Under the pieces are notes generated by a model. That model did no database searches. It was not told the origin of the DNA and was given only the letters and a program-made list of their open reading frames with translations. Below are positions 7,891-17,838 of a stretch of DNA of 21,324 nt, piece by piece. The DNA is from Chara braunii (taxonomy: Eukaryota; Streptophyta; Charophyceae; Charales; Characeae). The stretch's first letter is position 1; each line of letters opens with the position of its first letter. The stretch spans positions 9,325 to 30,648 of the forward strand of contig BFEA01000277.1 in assembly GCA_003427395.1 (NCBI GenBank), written 5' to 3'. A program made the translations under genes and the position numbers.

Positions 7891-8599
7891 GGGCTAGGAG
7901 CGTTGTCGCGTTGTTTGTGTCGTGTCGTTTCGTGTGTGTGTGTGTGTGCGTTCCCTTTTGTGTTCGTAGAGTAGTGTATGCATGGTGAGTGGGATGCATC
8001 CTAGCCGACCGACGACGAGCCGCGCTTGGGACTTCAGCCCCCCAAGATGTCGGTTCGCCTGCGGGTTCGATGGGCGTGCTACCGCGCGTACCCCCTATGC
8101 TACAGCGAACGAGAAACGCCCTCGGCTGGTCCACCTCTGCGATTGCAACCGAGTAGTTTTCGTACTGTGGACTGGTAGCTCGGCGGGGACACGCCCACCG
8201 AAGGGAGGTGACAGCTCCCGTAAGGTGGAGGTAAGTTGTGCCTCGCGTAGGCCCTATCCTGTCGTAGGGGCTTACGAGAGGTATGGCTGGCGCACTCGGC
8301 CGGAGCGGCCTAAGGAAGCTCCATTTATGTGTTCATGACAAGGTTAGTCCAACTCCTGCGTGAGGCGGCCGAGAGGGTCCCGCGCTGCCACGAGCGGTGC
8401 CGGACCGAGGCGCTCGACAGCGTCCCCAAGGGTAGGGTCAACCTCGGTCGGGGCGTCGTCACCGTACTAGAGCTCATTGTAGCGCCAAAAGAAAGGAGCT
8501 CCTGTCTCAGTGGGGCGACTGAAACGACCAGCAAAAGAGGAGCGACCTCAGGTGGTACCGCAAGACTGGGAGGTGGCAGATGGCCGCGAAGAGGATGAG
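7891..8599. other. Region without clear genes, with a GT run
   Basis: A GT microsatellite lies at 7932-7948. The remainder is GC-rich with no recognisable protein. On the minus strand it lies downstream of the gag remnant, where a protease or reverse transcriptase would be expected in an intact element, but I see no such motif. Confidence 0.4.
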
Positions 8600-9112
8600 G
8601 CAACAGAGAAACGACTGCATCTGGTACTGACGCGCAACCTCGTATGCCTGCTCCGTGGAAGAGAATGGCCGCCTTCATAACTCCAAGCAGTAGTTAGTCG
8701 GAAGACTGACGAGGAACCGGTCAGTTACGTCGGCCTTCGGGAGCGTCTCATCACAAACAAGGTGGGCGTCCTAAAACTCCCAGATGTAACGCTCGGTCAG
8801 CCAGTGCAAAGGACCTGGACCATCGGGGCTGTGGTCTAAGACGTCAGTAGTGTCGTGACGAGCGCCAAAGTGGTCCTGAAGGAAGGCCACAAAGTCTGCA
8901 AGAGTGGGGACATCAGCCACACAGAGGCATGGTATAATGGTCCTCCCACTCAGTGGAAGGGCTGCCTCGCAATTTGGTGTCGAGCACATCGCATCACAAC
9001 TCCTGACGAGTAGTCATCAGCGAGAGTGTGTGTGTTGCTATCTGCACCAGCAAGAGACGCGGGATGTGCCATCATATTCGGGAATGTCCGAGGTGCGCAA
9101 AGGAGGGTGTTC
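8600..9112 (-). pseudogene. gag: Dead LTR-retrotransposon gag, conserved core
   Basis: One minus-strand frame, read through several stops, has the order of landmarks of a plant Ty3/gypsy Gag. A start block with IPEYDGTSRVSCWC (about 9080-9040) matches the usual P-x-[FY]-x-G-T...W motif. An AALPLSGR segment follows, then ADFVAFLQDHFGAR (in the open stretch 8989-8771), then RFLVSLPTNY, then TEQAYEVARQYQMQ (about 8645-8605). Gag is the structural protein that packages element RNA into cytoplasmic particles. The frame is broken by a TAG and further stops near 9030, a TAG at 8773-8771 and a TGA at 8677-8675. No zinc knuckle or pol follows, so the element is a relic. Assignment to Ty3/gypsy rests on motif memory and has not been searched. 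Confidence 0.65.
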
Positions 9113-9186
9113 GTTTAGAAAGGATGAGGCTTCTGCAATGCCACGACGAAGGTTGGGGTCGAGGCAAGGGCAGAGGTGGGGTAAGG

Positions 9187-9936
9187 CTATAGGCCATGAC
9201 CGCTCACGGATGGGTCAGCAGATGTGGAGGCAACAACCGCAAACAATTGTCCCGGAATGGCTAGGTAGGAGGGGAGAGGCTGACGAGCAGGTCGAGGGAA
9301 ACGAGCTGGCATGATGGGGGCTGAAGGGGTGGTAGAGGAAGAAGAAGGGTAAGCAGTCTGTGAAGGGTGAGGCTGTCTTAGGGTCAGAATCTCCGCCAAA
9401 GCCTGCACAATGGTGGTATGTAAAGTGACCACTCGCTGGGTGCGCGGGGTCGGGGGTGGAGGAGGTGGAGGGGCGATCCCAACGGAGAAGGAATCCCCGA
9501 TTGGAGGGTGCCCTGCTGTAGGGGTATGGGGACAAAGGTGGGGATAAATGGACAAAACCGTAGTGCAGCGACCGATGCAAGAAGGTGGGAAGTAGCACCG
9601 GGATGGGCCGATGAAACTGGCGGGCCAGATGGTGATAGCTGGACCACAACATCCATGACAACGACAAAGACAGTAGGGGCGACAGGGGCCAAGAGAGGTG
9701 TCGCAACAGACGGGGAGGGTTGAGCAACAACGACACTCACCACTGCTGAGGGGAGTGTTGGACCTGAGTCGCAAGAGAGGAAGAACCATCACGTCCGTGT
9801 TGCTGGATTCGTGCAGAACCGGTCGGTGAGCCAATAGGGGATGGAGTACGAGAATGGAGGGGGGTGCGATGGGGAAAGTGCTTGAGGCGGTTGACGTTAA
9901 GGTCAAGCGCATTGATTTGCACTTGCGGCAGTCCAA
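9187..9936 (-). pseudogene. gag: Probable N-terminal, proline-rich part of the same gag
   Basis: A 249-codon minus-strand frame directly upstream of the gag core. It is rich in Pro, Ser and Thr and contains a run of seven prolines followed by TLHTTIVQALAEILTLRQPHP, a short amphipathic segment of the sort that precedes the Gag core in many plant Ty3/gypsy elements. The first part (about residues 70-120) is Cys-rich and low in complexity. Its frame differs from that of the core (8600-9112), so at least one frameshift separates them. Other frames are also open across this region, so the exact reading is uncertain. Confidence 0.4.
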
Positions 9937-10379
9937 ACGTACTTAGTTGCGCTTGTATGACCACAAGGATGACGTGAATGTCCATGGTGTCCACTTGGGC
10001 CTAACCATGAGCAGTCGGTTGAACGCTGACCTGGGAGGTGCACGACACCGCGACGATCTCCTTAGATATACTCCCTTCCATGGCCAGAAGGGGAAAAGAG
10101 GTAGGCCTCACGAGAGTGTGTGGGGAAAGGGGACCACCGATAAGAGGAAAGCGACCACAGGAGCGGAGTGAGTAGTTGCGGATCGGCTCGCCCCGGATTC
10201 GTAGCACCACACGTGAGAGGGAGGCATAGGTATGATCGAAGGGAGAGGATCTGTTCGGGTCCAGGGTACCCGAAGGGAGGAGCCGAAAAGGAAGGGGTTT
10301 AGGAGAACCCTAACGCTAAGGAAACCCTAACCGGACTAGGTAGAGGTTAGGGTGGAAGAGCAACGACCTAATCAAGGAA
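9937..10379 (-). other. Sequence 5' of gag (leader or LTR remnant)
   Basis: In minus-strand sense this precedes gag. The sequence near 10306-10353 has telo-box-like repeats (AACCCTAA, AAACCCTAACC and GGTTAGGG), common in plant promoters and leaders. I searched by eye for a primer-binding site complementary to initiator tRNA-Met and found none, so the LTR boundary is not fixed. Confidence 0.35.
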
Positions 10380-10787
10380 AGAAAGAAAGAAAATAATAAA
10401 CATGGAGGGAAGGGGGAAGAAAAAATAAATAAAACGTGAAATTTTGAGATAAATAAAAAATAATAATAATAAAAATAAATAAATAAAATATAAGGAGTGA
10501 ATAAAGATAATATATATTTTTTAATTTTCGGCGGCATTTCCCAACCCCACATGGGATCAAAAGTGTGTCAAGAGGAAGGGAAGAGCAAAGAGGAGCACAA
10601 TAACTTTCAAAGTACCGTAAATAAAAATTTTCATAAAAATCAAATAAAATAATTAATTAATAGATAAATAAATGAGGAGATGGAAGAGAGTGAAGAGAAA
10701 CTAAGTTTTTAACTTTTCAAAAATTTCGGCAACATTTTGTTATCCTCATGGGCTCGAAGTGTGCCGTCAAGAAAATGACTACGTAGA

Positions 10788-10791
<4 letters not shown>
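10380..10791. repeat. A/T-rich tandem units with a conserved TTTCGGC palindrome
   Basis: Two units with a period of about 198 bp are visible. Each has an A/T-rich body (runs like AAATAAATAAA) followed by GAGTGAA, a T-rich stretch and TTTCGGC, then an imperfect palindrome (10526-10570 and 10724-10770). The palindrome has the form CATTT...CC-CA-GGG...AAGTGTG. A third copy lies at 18990-19030, beyond the LINE and in the same orientation. No gene. Confidence 0.6.

Positions 10792-10819
<28 letters not shown>
10792..10819 (-). other. LINE poly-A tail (T28 on plus strand)
   Basis: Twenty-eight uninterrupted T mark the 3' terminus of the minus-strand LINE. An intact homopolymer of this length suggests the insertion is not very ancient, although the ORFs are already broken. 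Confidence 0.9.
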
Positions 10820-11486
10820 GAGAAATAACATGATTCCATTATGAATGCAAAAGGAGGCCGGGAATCCCTCCACATCTCAACCCGGAAGGAAGAATCAAGC
10901 CCCATAGAGGTTGTCTGGGAACCAGGTCCAGTGTCCCCTGGTCCTATCAACAAGCTCGCTATTTCTAAAAAAAGGGAAAAATAGACGAATGAAATCAACC
11001 AAAAGGCACAAAGGAAGGAGCTACCTCTCTACCATGATTCAAAAGACATTCATATCCGGGAGCATTACCCGGCTTCGCTTCGTGGGAATCTACCTGCGAC
11101 TCACCTAAATCTTAAGCACTTACAATTCTGAGATAGCCTACACCTACTGTAAAACAAGAGGAGGCCAGGAATCCCTCCATGTCTCAACCCAGAAAATGCA
11201 AGTTCACCCCTGGAAGGTCAGCTAGGATACCGATGCCCCGGCTCCTGTCACTATCCATACAATTCCTGAAGAAAGATCATTTCCAAACAATATATGAGTT
11301 CAGGCCACCAGCTGTCCTTCCGTCTGGGGCCAAAACCTGCCTTGGCTTACCTGAGAGTTAACCCCCTATCAATCCCTGGTATCACTTCTCCAACCAACTA
11401 CATATTGAAAGTTTTCCTTCAGCGGAAACTTTGGCCAGTCTGTCGTTAAGAGCCCATGTCTTGTGAAACCATAACCAGCTCCTTCG
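10820..11486 (-). other. LINE 3' untranslated region with an internal repeat
   Basis: About 670 bp between the ORF2 stop and the poly-A tail. A block of about 35 bp occurs twice on the plus strand (10851-10885 and about 11158-11192), both copies containing GGAGGCC-n-GGAATCCCTCCA and TCTCAACCC. The repeat adjoining the tail may be part of the 3' recognition region for reverse transcriptase; this is inference. Confidence 0.75.
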
Positions 11487-14400
11487 TTACTTATCTGCAA
11501 TGATGGTTAATCTGATCCTGGATCTAATTAGGTTCTTCAAATGGACGAAACCCGAATCCTCACTTCTAAAGAGCTTCTGGTTTCGGGCCGTCCAAATAAT
11601 ACTCATAATGATCCCTCTGCAAACCTGGGCTATATAAGACCACCCGTGGTCACACAGGGGATAAGAGTTGCAGCATCCCAAAAGAATCCATGAATCTGTC
11701 CAGTCATTCGGGGTTGGCTTTATCCTAGTCCAATGTTTCCTCCACCATTGCCATATGCGAAGAGAATAGGGGCAGAAGAGCCACGGATGAGAGGTGGATT
11801 CAACTGCCCAGTCACAACGAGCGCAGATGACCGATACATTCATGCCCTTGTTAGCCAACCATGATGCAGAGGGGATGGCCTGCATTGAATGCACCCACAG
11901 GGTGCTAGCAACTTTCTGATCTGGAAGTCGACACAGCTGTCTCCAGAGTTTCCGGAGATCGTCTTCAGAGACCGTCTGTGCTATTGAATCAGCCCATCTT
12001 CGAGTTGCAGTGAGGCCCGGTGGCTTCTTAATCCTGCTCACTTGCACTTGCCTGTCGATTTTGGTGTTGTATAAGGCCAGGGGGGTAAAGGGCTTCTTAC
12101 TATCTGCATCCATCCAACCGTATAGGAAGGGCTCAACCCTGTAAGACGAGGCAAGTCTGCCCCCAAAGCATACTTCTTTGCCATTGGGACCCGTCTTAAC
12201 CCATACCCGCGCCTCCTGCAGGTCCTCATCCAAATGTACCCATTCTTCCTGAAGGAAGGTCAACCTACATTCTTCCTCATAGGGCCCTTCCTCGACCATA
12301 CCTGTACTTTAGTACCTTGTCCCGTTGGGGGGCCTAGTGTTCGCAAAATCTGTGAAGAATTCGTTGGTGCCAGTAGCCACGTATCGACTGCTGGGTTATG
12401 AGGCCTGCGAAGGAAGGATATCCACAAAGCCGGAATTGCTTCTGTAAGATTATTGAAGTTCCTTTCCACGTTCCAAATTCTCGGAAGTTTTCTTCTGAGA
12501 TCTTCAATGGGAATCCAATCCCGACGGACTGGGTCCCATATATCATGGAGCGATATCACACCCTTCGGAACCCAAGCCTTACCAAAGTTCCCAGCGGCAT
12601 CCCTGGCCGTGAAGACTTCCCCTAAGGGGTTACAGATCCTCGGGTTATCAAAAAGAGGTTGGTTCAAGATCTCTAAGTGGGTGGTGGGCTCTTTTTCCAA
12701 GGGCGGCACTATTTTATTCCATGCCTGTAAGATATTTCGCCAGACCTGTGAATGTGGTTTTCTTTCAGTATAAGAAGGCATACACATGCATCTCCATATA
12801 TCTGCAAAATTCTGGAATTACCAGTCTACACCTAACAGGTACTCTGCAAACAACATCCAGGTTTTCGTCTTCTGTGAAGATATAGCCTTAACAGGCCATT
12901 TGGCCAAAAGAGCCACATTTTGTTGTTTGGGATCCAAAATGCCCAGCCCGCCCATCCTCTTAGGTGTGGTTATTGTTTCCCATGCGACTTTCGATATAAA
13001 CTGCTGATCTTCCTCAGCCTCTGGTTTCCATATGAATTTCGCCGCACACCATCTTATCAAGGCATAGGCCTGATCACCCAAGAGATGGACTGAAAGCGCA
13101 AACCACAGGACCGAAAAGGCGGTTGCAGTTACAACCAGGACTCGGCCAAATAAAAAGAGAAACTTCCCTCGTTGCCACCCACCTATCTTCTCAACTACCT
13201 TCCTCTCCAAGATGTGATCTTGGGCTGGAGCTCCGTTCGTGAGAGACACTTGTATCCCCAGCAACCTTTCAGAGGCTTCTGGGGGGACTGCGGACATACC
13301 CCAATCTTCAACAAACGTAAACGGGGCAGGAAGCAACACCGAAGATTTGTTCCAATTAATCAATGATTCTGATAACCCACAATAATCTTCCAGCACTGTT
13401 TTGAGTTCCTTTACTGATGCCGACGAGTTCTCACAGACCACTGTAAGGTCGTCGGCAATCGCCCCTCCTTTCCATTGAAAGGAGGGAGAAAGTGACATCC
13501 CTTTGATCCTCTCGTTGTAGCGGAATGTTGTCCAGAAGGACGTCCAGTTGAATCACAAAGAGCAGCGGGGCCAGAGGGCAACCCTGCCGAAGCGAACGAG
13601 TCAGCGAGAATGGTTCCGAAAGACAACCATTTACATTGACTCTGGCCGAGGACCCATTGTACATAGCTTTAACCATACTGCAGAAGATGCGACCAAAACC
13701 CATGTGAGTTAACGTGGTGGCTACAAATGCCCAGCCTACCCTATCATATGCTTTTTCCATATCAAGAAGGATTACCGCTATTTCCCTTTTTTCCCTCCCA
13801 ACAATCTCTAAAGCTTGTATGGTGGACAAGATATTCTCAAAGATGGACCTACCTTTTATGAAAGCTCCCTGTTCGGGGCCTATCAAGTGAGGTAAGTGCC
13901 GTGCGAGGCGGACTGCCAATGCTTTTGCAATAATCTTATAGGCCACATTCAAGAGCGAGACGGTCTCCAATTCCTGATCTCCCTCTTGTCCCCCTTTTTG
14001 TAAAGGAGAGTAATGATGCCTTCCAACATACCCCTGGGGAGCCAGCTAGCATCTCTACTGTATGTAGCCAATTCTACCAAGAAGGGACCCATCGCCTCCC
14101 AAGTCACAAGATACAGTTCTACCGGGAGACCATCAGGCCCAGGGCACTTCCCTGTTGACATTTGTTTGGCTGCAAAATGCAGCTCTTCATTAGTAAACGG
14201 TCTGTCCATATCCAGTTTGGCCTGTGTCTGTAACCTCACATGTGTGCGGTTCCAGAACTGAGAGGAGAGTGTCAAGTTGGAGTCAAAAGATTCAGATGGG
14301 TGTATCGTAGTTAAAATGTCAGAAAAATACTCCGCTGCGTATGCACACATAGTGGTAGTAGTAACCGTTGGAGCAATATCAGAGTTGAAGGGATGACCCC

Positions 14401-15601
14401 GCTCTCTAAGTAGAGGTTTCGTACCTTGAAGAATAAGTGAGCGAAAAGTCATTTTAGTCATCCTGTCTTGACCCTTGATTCCGCGGATTTTAAGTCATTC
14501 AAGCCACTGGGCCTGACGACTTGCTTCCAGGGAATCCAGCCGGGTCAGCAGGTCCTTTCTGACTCGAGACCAGTGTATGTCTGCATACGGATCAGAACCC
14601 ATCTTAGCTTCTGCAGCCGCAATCTCTTGCTTCAGCTTTTTCTCCTCAAGGTGTTTTCGGCCTGCCTTAATTTGAGAGAACACATCTAGTGCAGACTGCA
14701 CTGTGCCCAACCCTGTGTCTGCCCAATCCTCGTAATTACGGAACAGTGATTTAGCTTCGTCCCATTTCGAGATTTGATGTTTAACCCATGTCAGAATTCC
14801 TTCATCTTTGAGATGGGATGTGTTCAACCGGAACGGGCCCCACATACGCTGAACCTGTTCACCTGATACTATCTCAAGAAGAACCGGGTGATGGTCCGAA
14901 ATATCAGAAACATCTAAATCCGACCAAATAGCACGGTTCCAGATAGTCCCCCTGGCTAAGATGAAGTCCAGACGTCTACAGGGGACCGGGGTGTACTCGT
15001 CCGGAGGAGAACCAAACCACGTAAAGCCGTGAGAATTGGGGTTCAATACCCGATAGACATCCACCAAAGAGTGAAGCTCCATAAGCTCGGTCAATATTCG
15101 AGTATCCCTCCGTGGGGGGGCATTCCTTGGGGTGTCCAAGCCTGGACAGAGTATCGTATTCCAGTCCGCGCCAATAAGAAAGTTTTCTGTATCCGGCATG
15201 AACCCAGGCAGATCTGCAAAAAAATTGCAGCGTTCACTATAATCCACTGGGGCATACAATGACATAATACCCCATTCTTCATTGCCTACCTGAATCTTAA
15301 TCCAAACAAAGCGGCCTTGCGTGTCCACGAAACTGTCCAGCACTTCAACATCCAAGTCCTTGTGGAGAAGGATCGCTGTGCCACCCTTGGTGCCCACTAC
15401 CGGGGCCCAAAATTGTGGCCCAGGCCACCAGTTCCCCAACTCAACTATTCGGGATGGACAAAGCTTCGTCTCTTGTAAGCAAAACACATGTACTGACTGT
15501 GAGTATACCCACTGAGGGATTCGGCTACGTTGACGGCCATTGGGATCATTCAGCCCTCGCACGTTCCAACTAGCAACCCGGAGCCGGCTTGGGAGAACCA
15601 T
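11487..15601 (-). pseudogene. LINE ORF2: endonuclease, reverse transcriptase and zf-RVT, broken
   Basis: ORF2 nicks target DNA and copies element RNA into it. The APE-type endonuclease occupies residues 1-240 (15601-14882): N13 in SWNVRG, E44 in QETK, Y116, D146 and N148 in GADWN, D212 in RRLDFIL, and D236/H237 in SDHHPV. A TGA at 14497-14495 follows QWLE. The reverse transcriptase has GKCPGPDGLP, NWRP, AFIKGRS, LLDMEKAYD (first catalytic Asp), RQGCPLAPLLF and IADDL (catalytic Asp pair, 13453-13448). Frameshifts lie at about 13965 (a one-base loss in the NWRPxSLLN motif) and about 13530, and a TAA at 12820-12818. A third frameshift near 12300 precedes the C-terminal part (12299-11487). That part carries the zf-RVT finger C159-x2-C162-x8-H171-x4-C176 and the typical IIWTARNQKLF. 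All catalytic residues persist, so inactivation is by frame damage. Start ATG at 15601 overlaps the end of ORF1 by 32 nt. Confidence 0.93.
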
Positions 15602-16961
15602 CTGCAGGTCCTACCTTGCCGCCACCAGGTTGGATATGGCGAAGGGAGCCTGCGGGGGTCTTCCTACGTTTATCATCGTCTTTGTCCCCTGGCTGTAATT
15701 CCGTCAACACCCATGGGCTTTGCAAAACCGCCTCAAATTGTGAAGAGGACAAAAAGTCCTTCAATGCTGCATGTTGGATCCAGTTAGAAATGACTTGGGC
15801 AGTGATCCCTTCCGACATGTAGATCTTTCTAAGAATCGAGTTAGAAGCTTGCGTGAACTGTTCCAATGGAATCCAATAAGGATTCAAAGCTCGCAATTTA
15901 CCCAGGGGTTCGGTAGACAGTTGAATATTCAGAAAGGCAAAGTGGATACATGCCTTGCATAATCTTCTCCCTGAGGCCCAGTCGAAGACATACCTACCCA
16001 CCTTTGGCTCCGGTAAGAGTCTAGCATAGCAAACCCCCTTCAGGATCTTGCGAGAATGGCTCAAGATGTCCAGTTCCGAGGGTTGGTTATCCACCCTCAC
16101 AATGGCCATGTCGAGAATCCCCTCCGAGGGAGTGAAGGATAACACCATCGGTCCTGAGGGGGATGGGACGCATATCAAGGGAGCAAAATATTCTTCCATT
16201 TTATTTTTGTCTCCCCTGGACTTTGTTGTCATCGACTGTGCCCCGGACAACGATCTGATGACTCTGCTTCTTTCTTTCTCCTTTGGCTGGGCCTTACCAT
16301 CTGCAGTTTTCCCTTCCGTCCCAGTACGAGATTTTTTGGTGGGTGTCTGACTTGCTTTCCCATCCGAGGGTTGACCCTGAGGGCTCTCTTCATCTGAAAG
16401 TGCAAAAGAGAGACCCAACGGAACTGAAAGCAGAGGATCTACTTCTGCTGAGTGGGGTGCTGCGGATAAGGGGACCAATGCCCCCATTTCTGTATCTGTG
16501 TTAGACCCGTCTGTGATCCTGGGAACGTCCAGAGAATGCTGCACTCCCTCGTTCTGTGGTGCATCTGAAGAGGAGAGGTGAGCTGGCATGGGATCCTGAT
16601 TAATAATCAGGGGAGACCCAGCCAACTTGTTAATCCAATCCTGACGTGGGAGGTTCCCTGGAGAGAAGATTGGATTGACATGCTCAGTTACGAAGGGCTT
16701 GGCTGCCCCGGGGAGTGGGGACTGTGAGAGGGCTAAGCTCGCCTTCTCTAAGGGGGCAGGGCCTGTGGCTTCTAAGACTGTCCTTGGAGAGCTTCCAAGT
16801 ATGAGGGGTTGGGCTGGGGGCGGGACCGCCCCTTCCACCGGGACCCAGCCCATTCTGGGTTGGCCCTCCTGTGGAGGGGGGTTAGGTGCCGACCCCTTTC
16901 CCGCCCCCTTCCCTGATTGTGTCCCAATTGGGGAGGGGGCGGGCGCATAGGGATTCGCGTT
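15570..16961 (-). pseudogene. LINE ORF1, C-terminal part
   Basis: This frame is open from 16961 to the TAG at 15572-15570, with an internal ATG at 16853 (427 codons from there). The first half is low-complexity, rich in Pro, Ser and Gly, with a basic stretch (KSRTGTEGK...KEKERSR). The second half, from about EEYFAPLICVPSPSGP onward, looks globular and contains YVFDWASGRRLCKACIHF. I do not recognise that domain. It is joined to the N-terminal part (16996-17838) by a frameshift near 16970. ORF1 proteins of plant LINEs bind element RNA. The last 32 nt overlap ORF2 in a different frame. Confidence 0.75.
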
Positions 16962-16995
16962 CTAACTTCTAAGGACTGTACTGGCCCTGCTGTCC

Positions 16996-17838
16996 CTATT
17001 GTGTTCTGCGTCTCCTGGCAGGGCAGTCAGGGTCGCCCTCCGTATGGAAATATCCTCGACACTGGCTGCACCAGTCAGTGAATTGATTGATCACCTCCAA
17101 TTCCAAAGAGCCACCCTCATCCGAAAGATCAATAGCTAGGTAGGGAGTGTAGAGTTCTTCCGCCGCCGGTTCCAAATCAAATTTGATGTTGAAGAGTTCT
17201 GGTTCGCCCGGAGAAGCTGCGATCTGACCTACTTTTAAAATTCAACCGAAGGCCAATTTCACAGCATCATGGATCAGGGGCATCGCCCCTATAGGGACCT
17301 GGAGAACACGTATCCAGAAACACCTGTATTTCATAGTCTCTCTCCACTCCTAGAGTTCAACCTCCGACATCCAGGGTCTGAAGTGGAGTGAGTATTTCAC
17401 TCCGTCCAGCGTGACCTCATCGGACTGTTTCTTCAACATCCATTCTACCACCTCCTTCGTGCTTGGAACGTAGGTAACCAAGTTTCGTCCCTTATTATGG
17501 AAGAGACCTCTCTTTGGTTCCGAACCAAGCATCAACATGCCTATCCATTTGTTTTCGTAAATACGGACCGACCGTTTCTTAATTTTAACGAGGAGTGAGT
17601 CGCTGTTCTGACAAAAAAAAATGGTGACTGCATGTTTAGAGAGCCATGCGTTCTGCGCTTGGAAAAAAGACGAGTCAACTTTTATACGCACACAATCCTC
17701 GTATCGTTCATCTCTACTCCCATCATCAGGGATCAAATCTCTTGGAAGAACTCCGAACCGGTAACACTCCTCGATTACCTGCGAAATCCGGTTTTTTTCC
17801 TGAGCAAGCGACGGGGTCGCCCGATTCTCTCCGCCCAT
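16996..17838 (-). pseudogene. LINE ORF1, N-terminal part with DUF4283-like region and zinc knuckle
   Basis: The frame starts at ATG 17838 and runs to TAG 17352-17350, continues to TGA 17244-17242, and then to TAG 16998-16996. The segment from VRIKVDSSFF through MLMLGSEPKRGLF and VEWMLKKQ to YSLHFRPW, followed by FWIRVLQVP, has the layout of the DUF4283 region found in plant LINE ORF1 proteins. Before the end is CSQCRGYFHTEGDPDC (17070-17023), a CCHC zinc knuckle with spacing C-x2-C-x4-H-x6-C rather than the usual x4. These parts are expected to bind element RNA. ATG 17838 is chosen because no upstream in-frame extension looks coding; the true start could differ. Confidence 0.75.

Noticed and set aside
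9028-9112. A plus-strand Cys/His pattern that looked like a zinc knuckle
   Set aside because: It needs a frameshift, and the opposite strand over the same bases gives the Gag start motif (IPEYDGTS...WC) in the same frame as the other Gag landmarks.
10306-10353. Interstitial telomere-like repeats (CCCTAA and TTAGGG)
   Set aside because: Only a few separated copies in both orientations; better explained as telo-box-like leader motifs.
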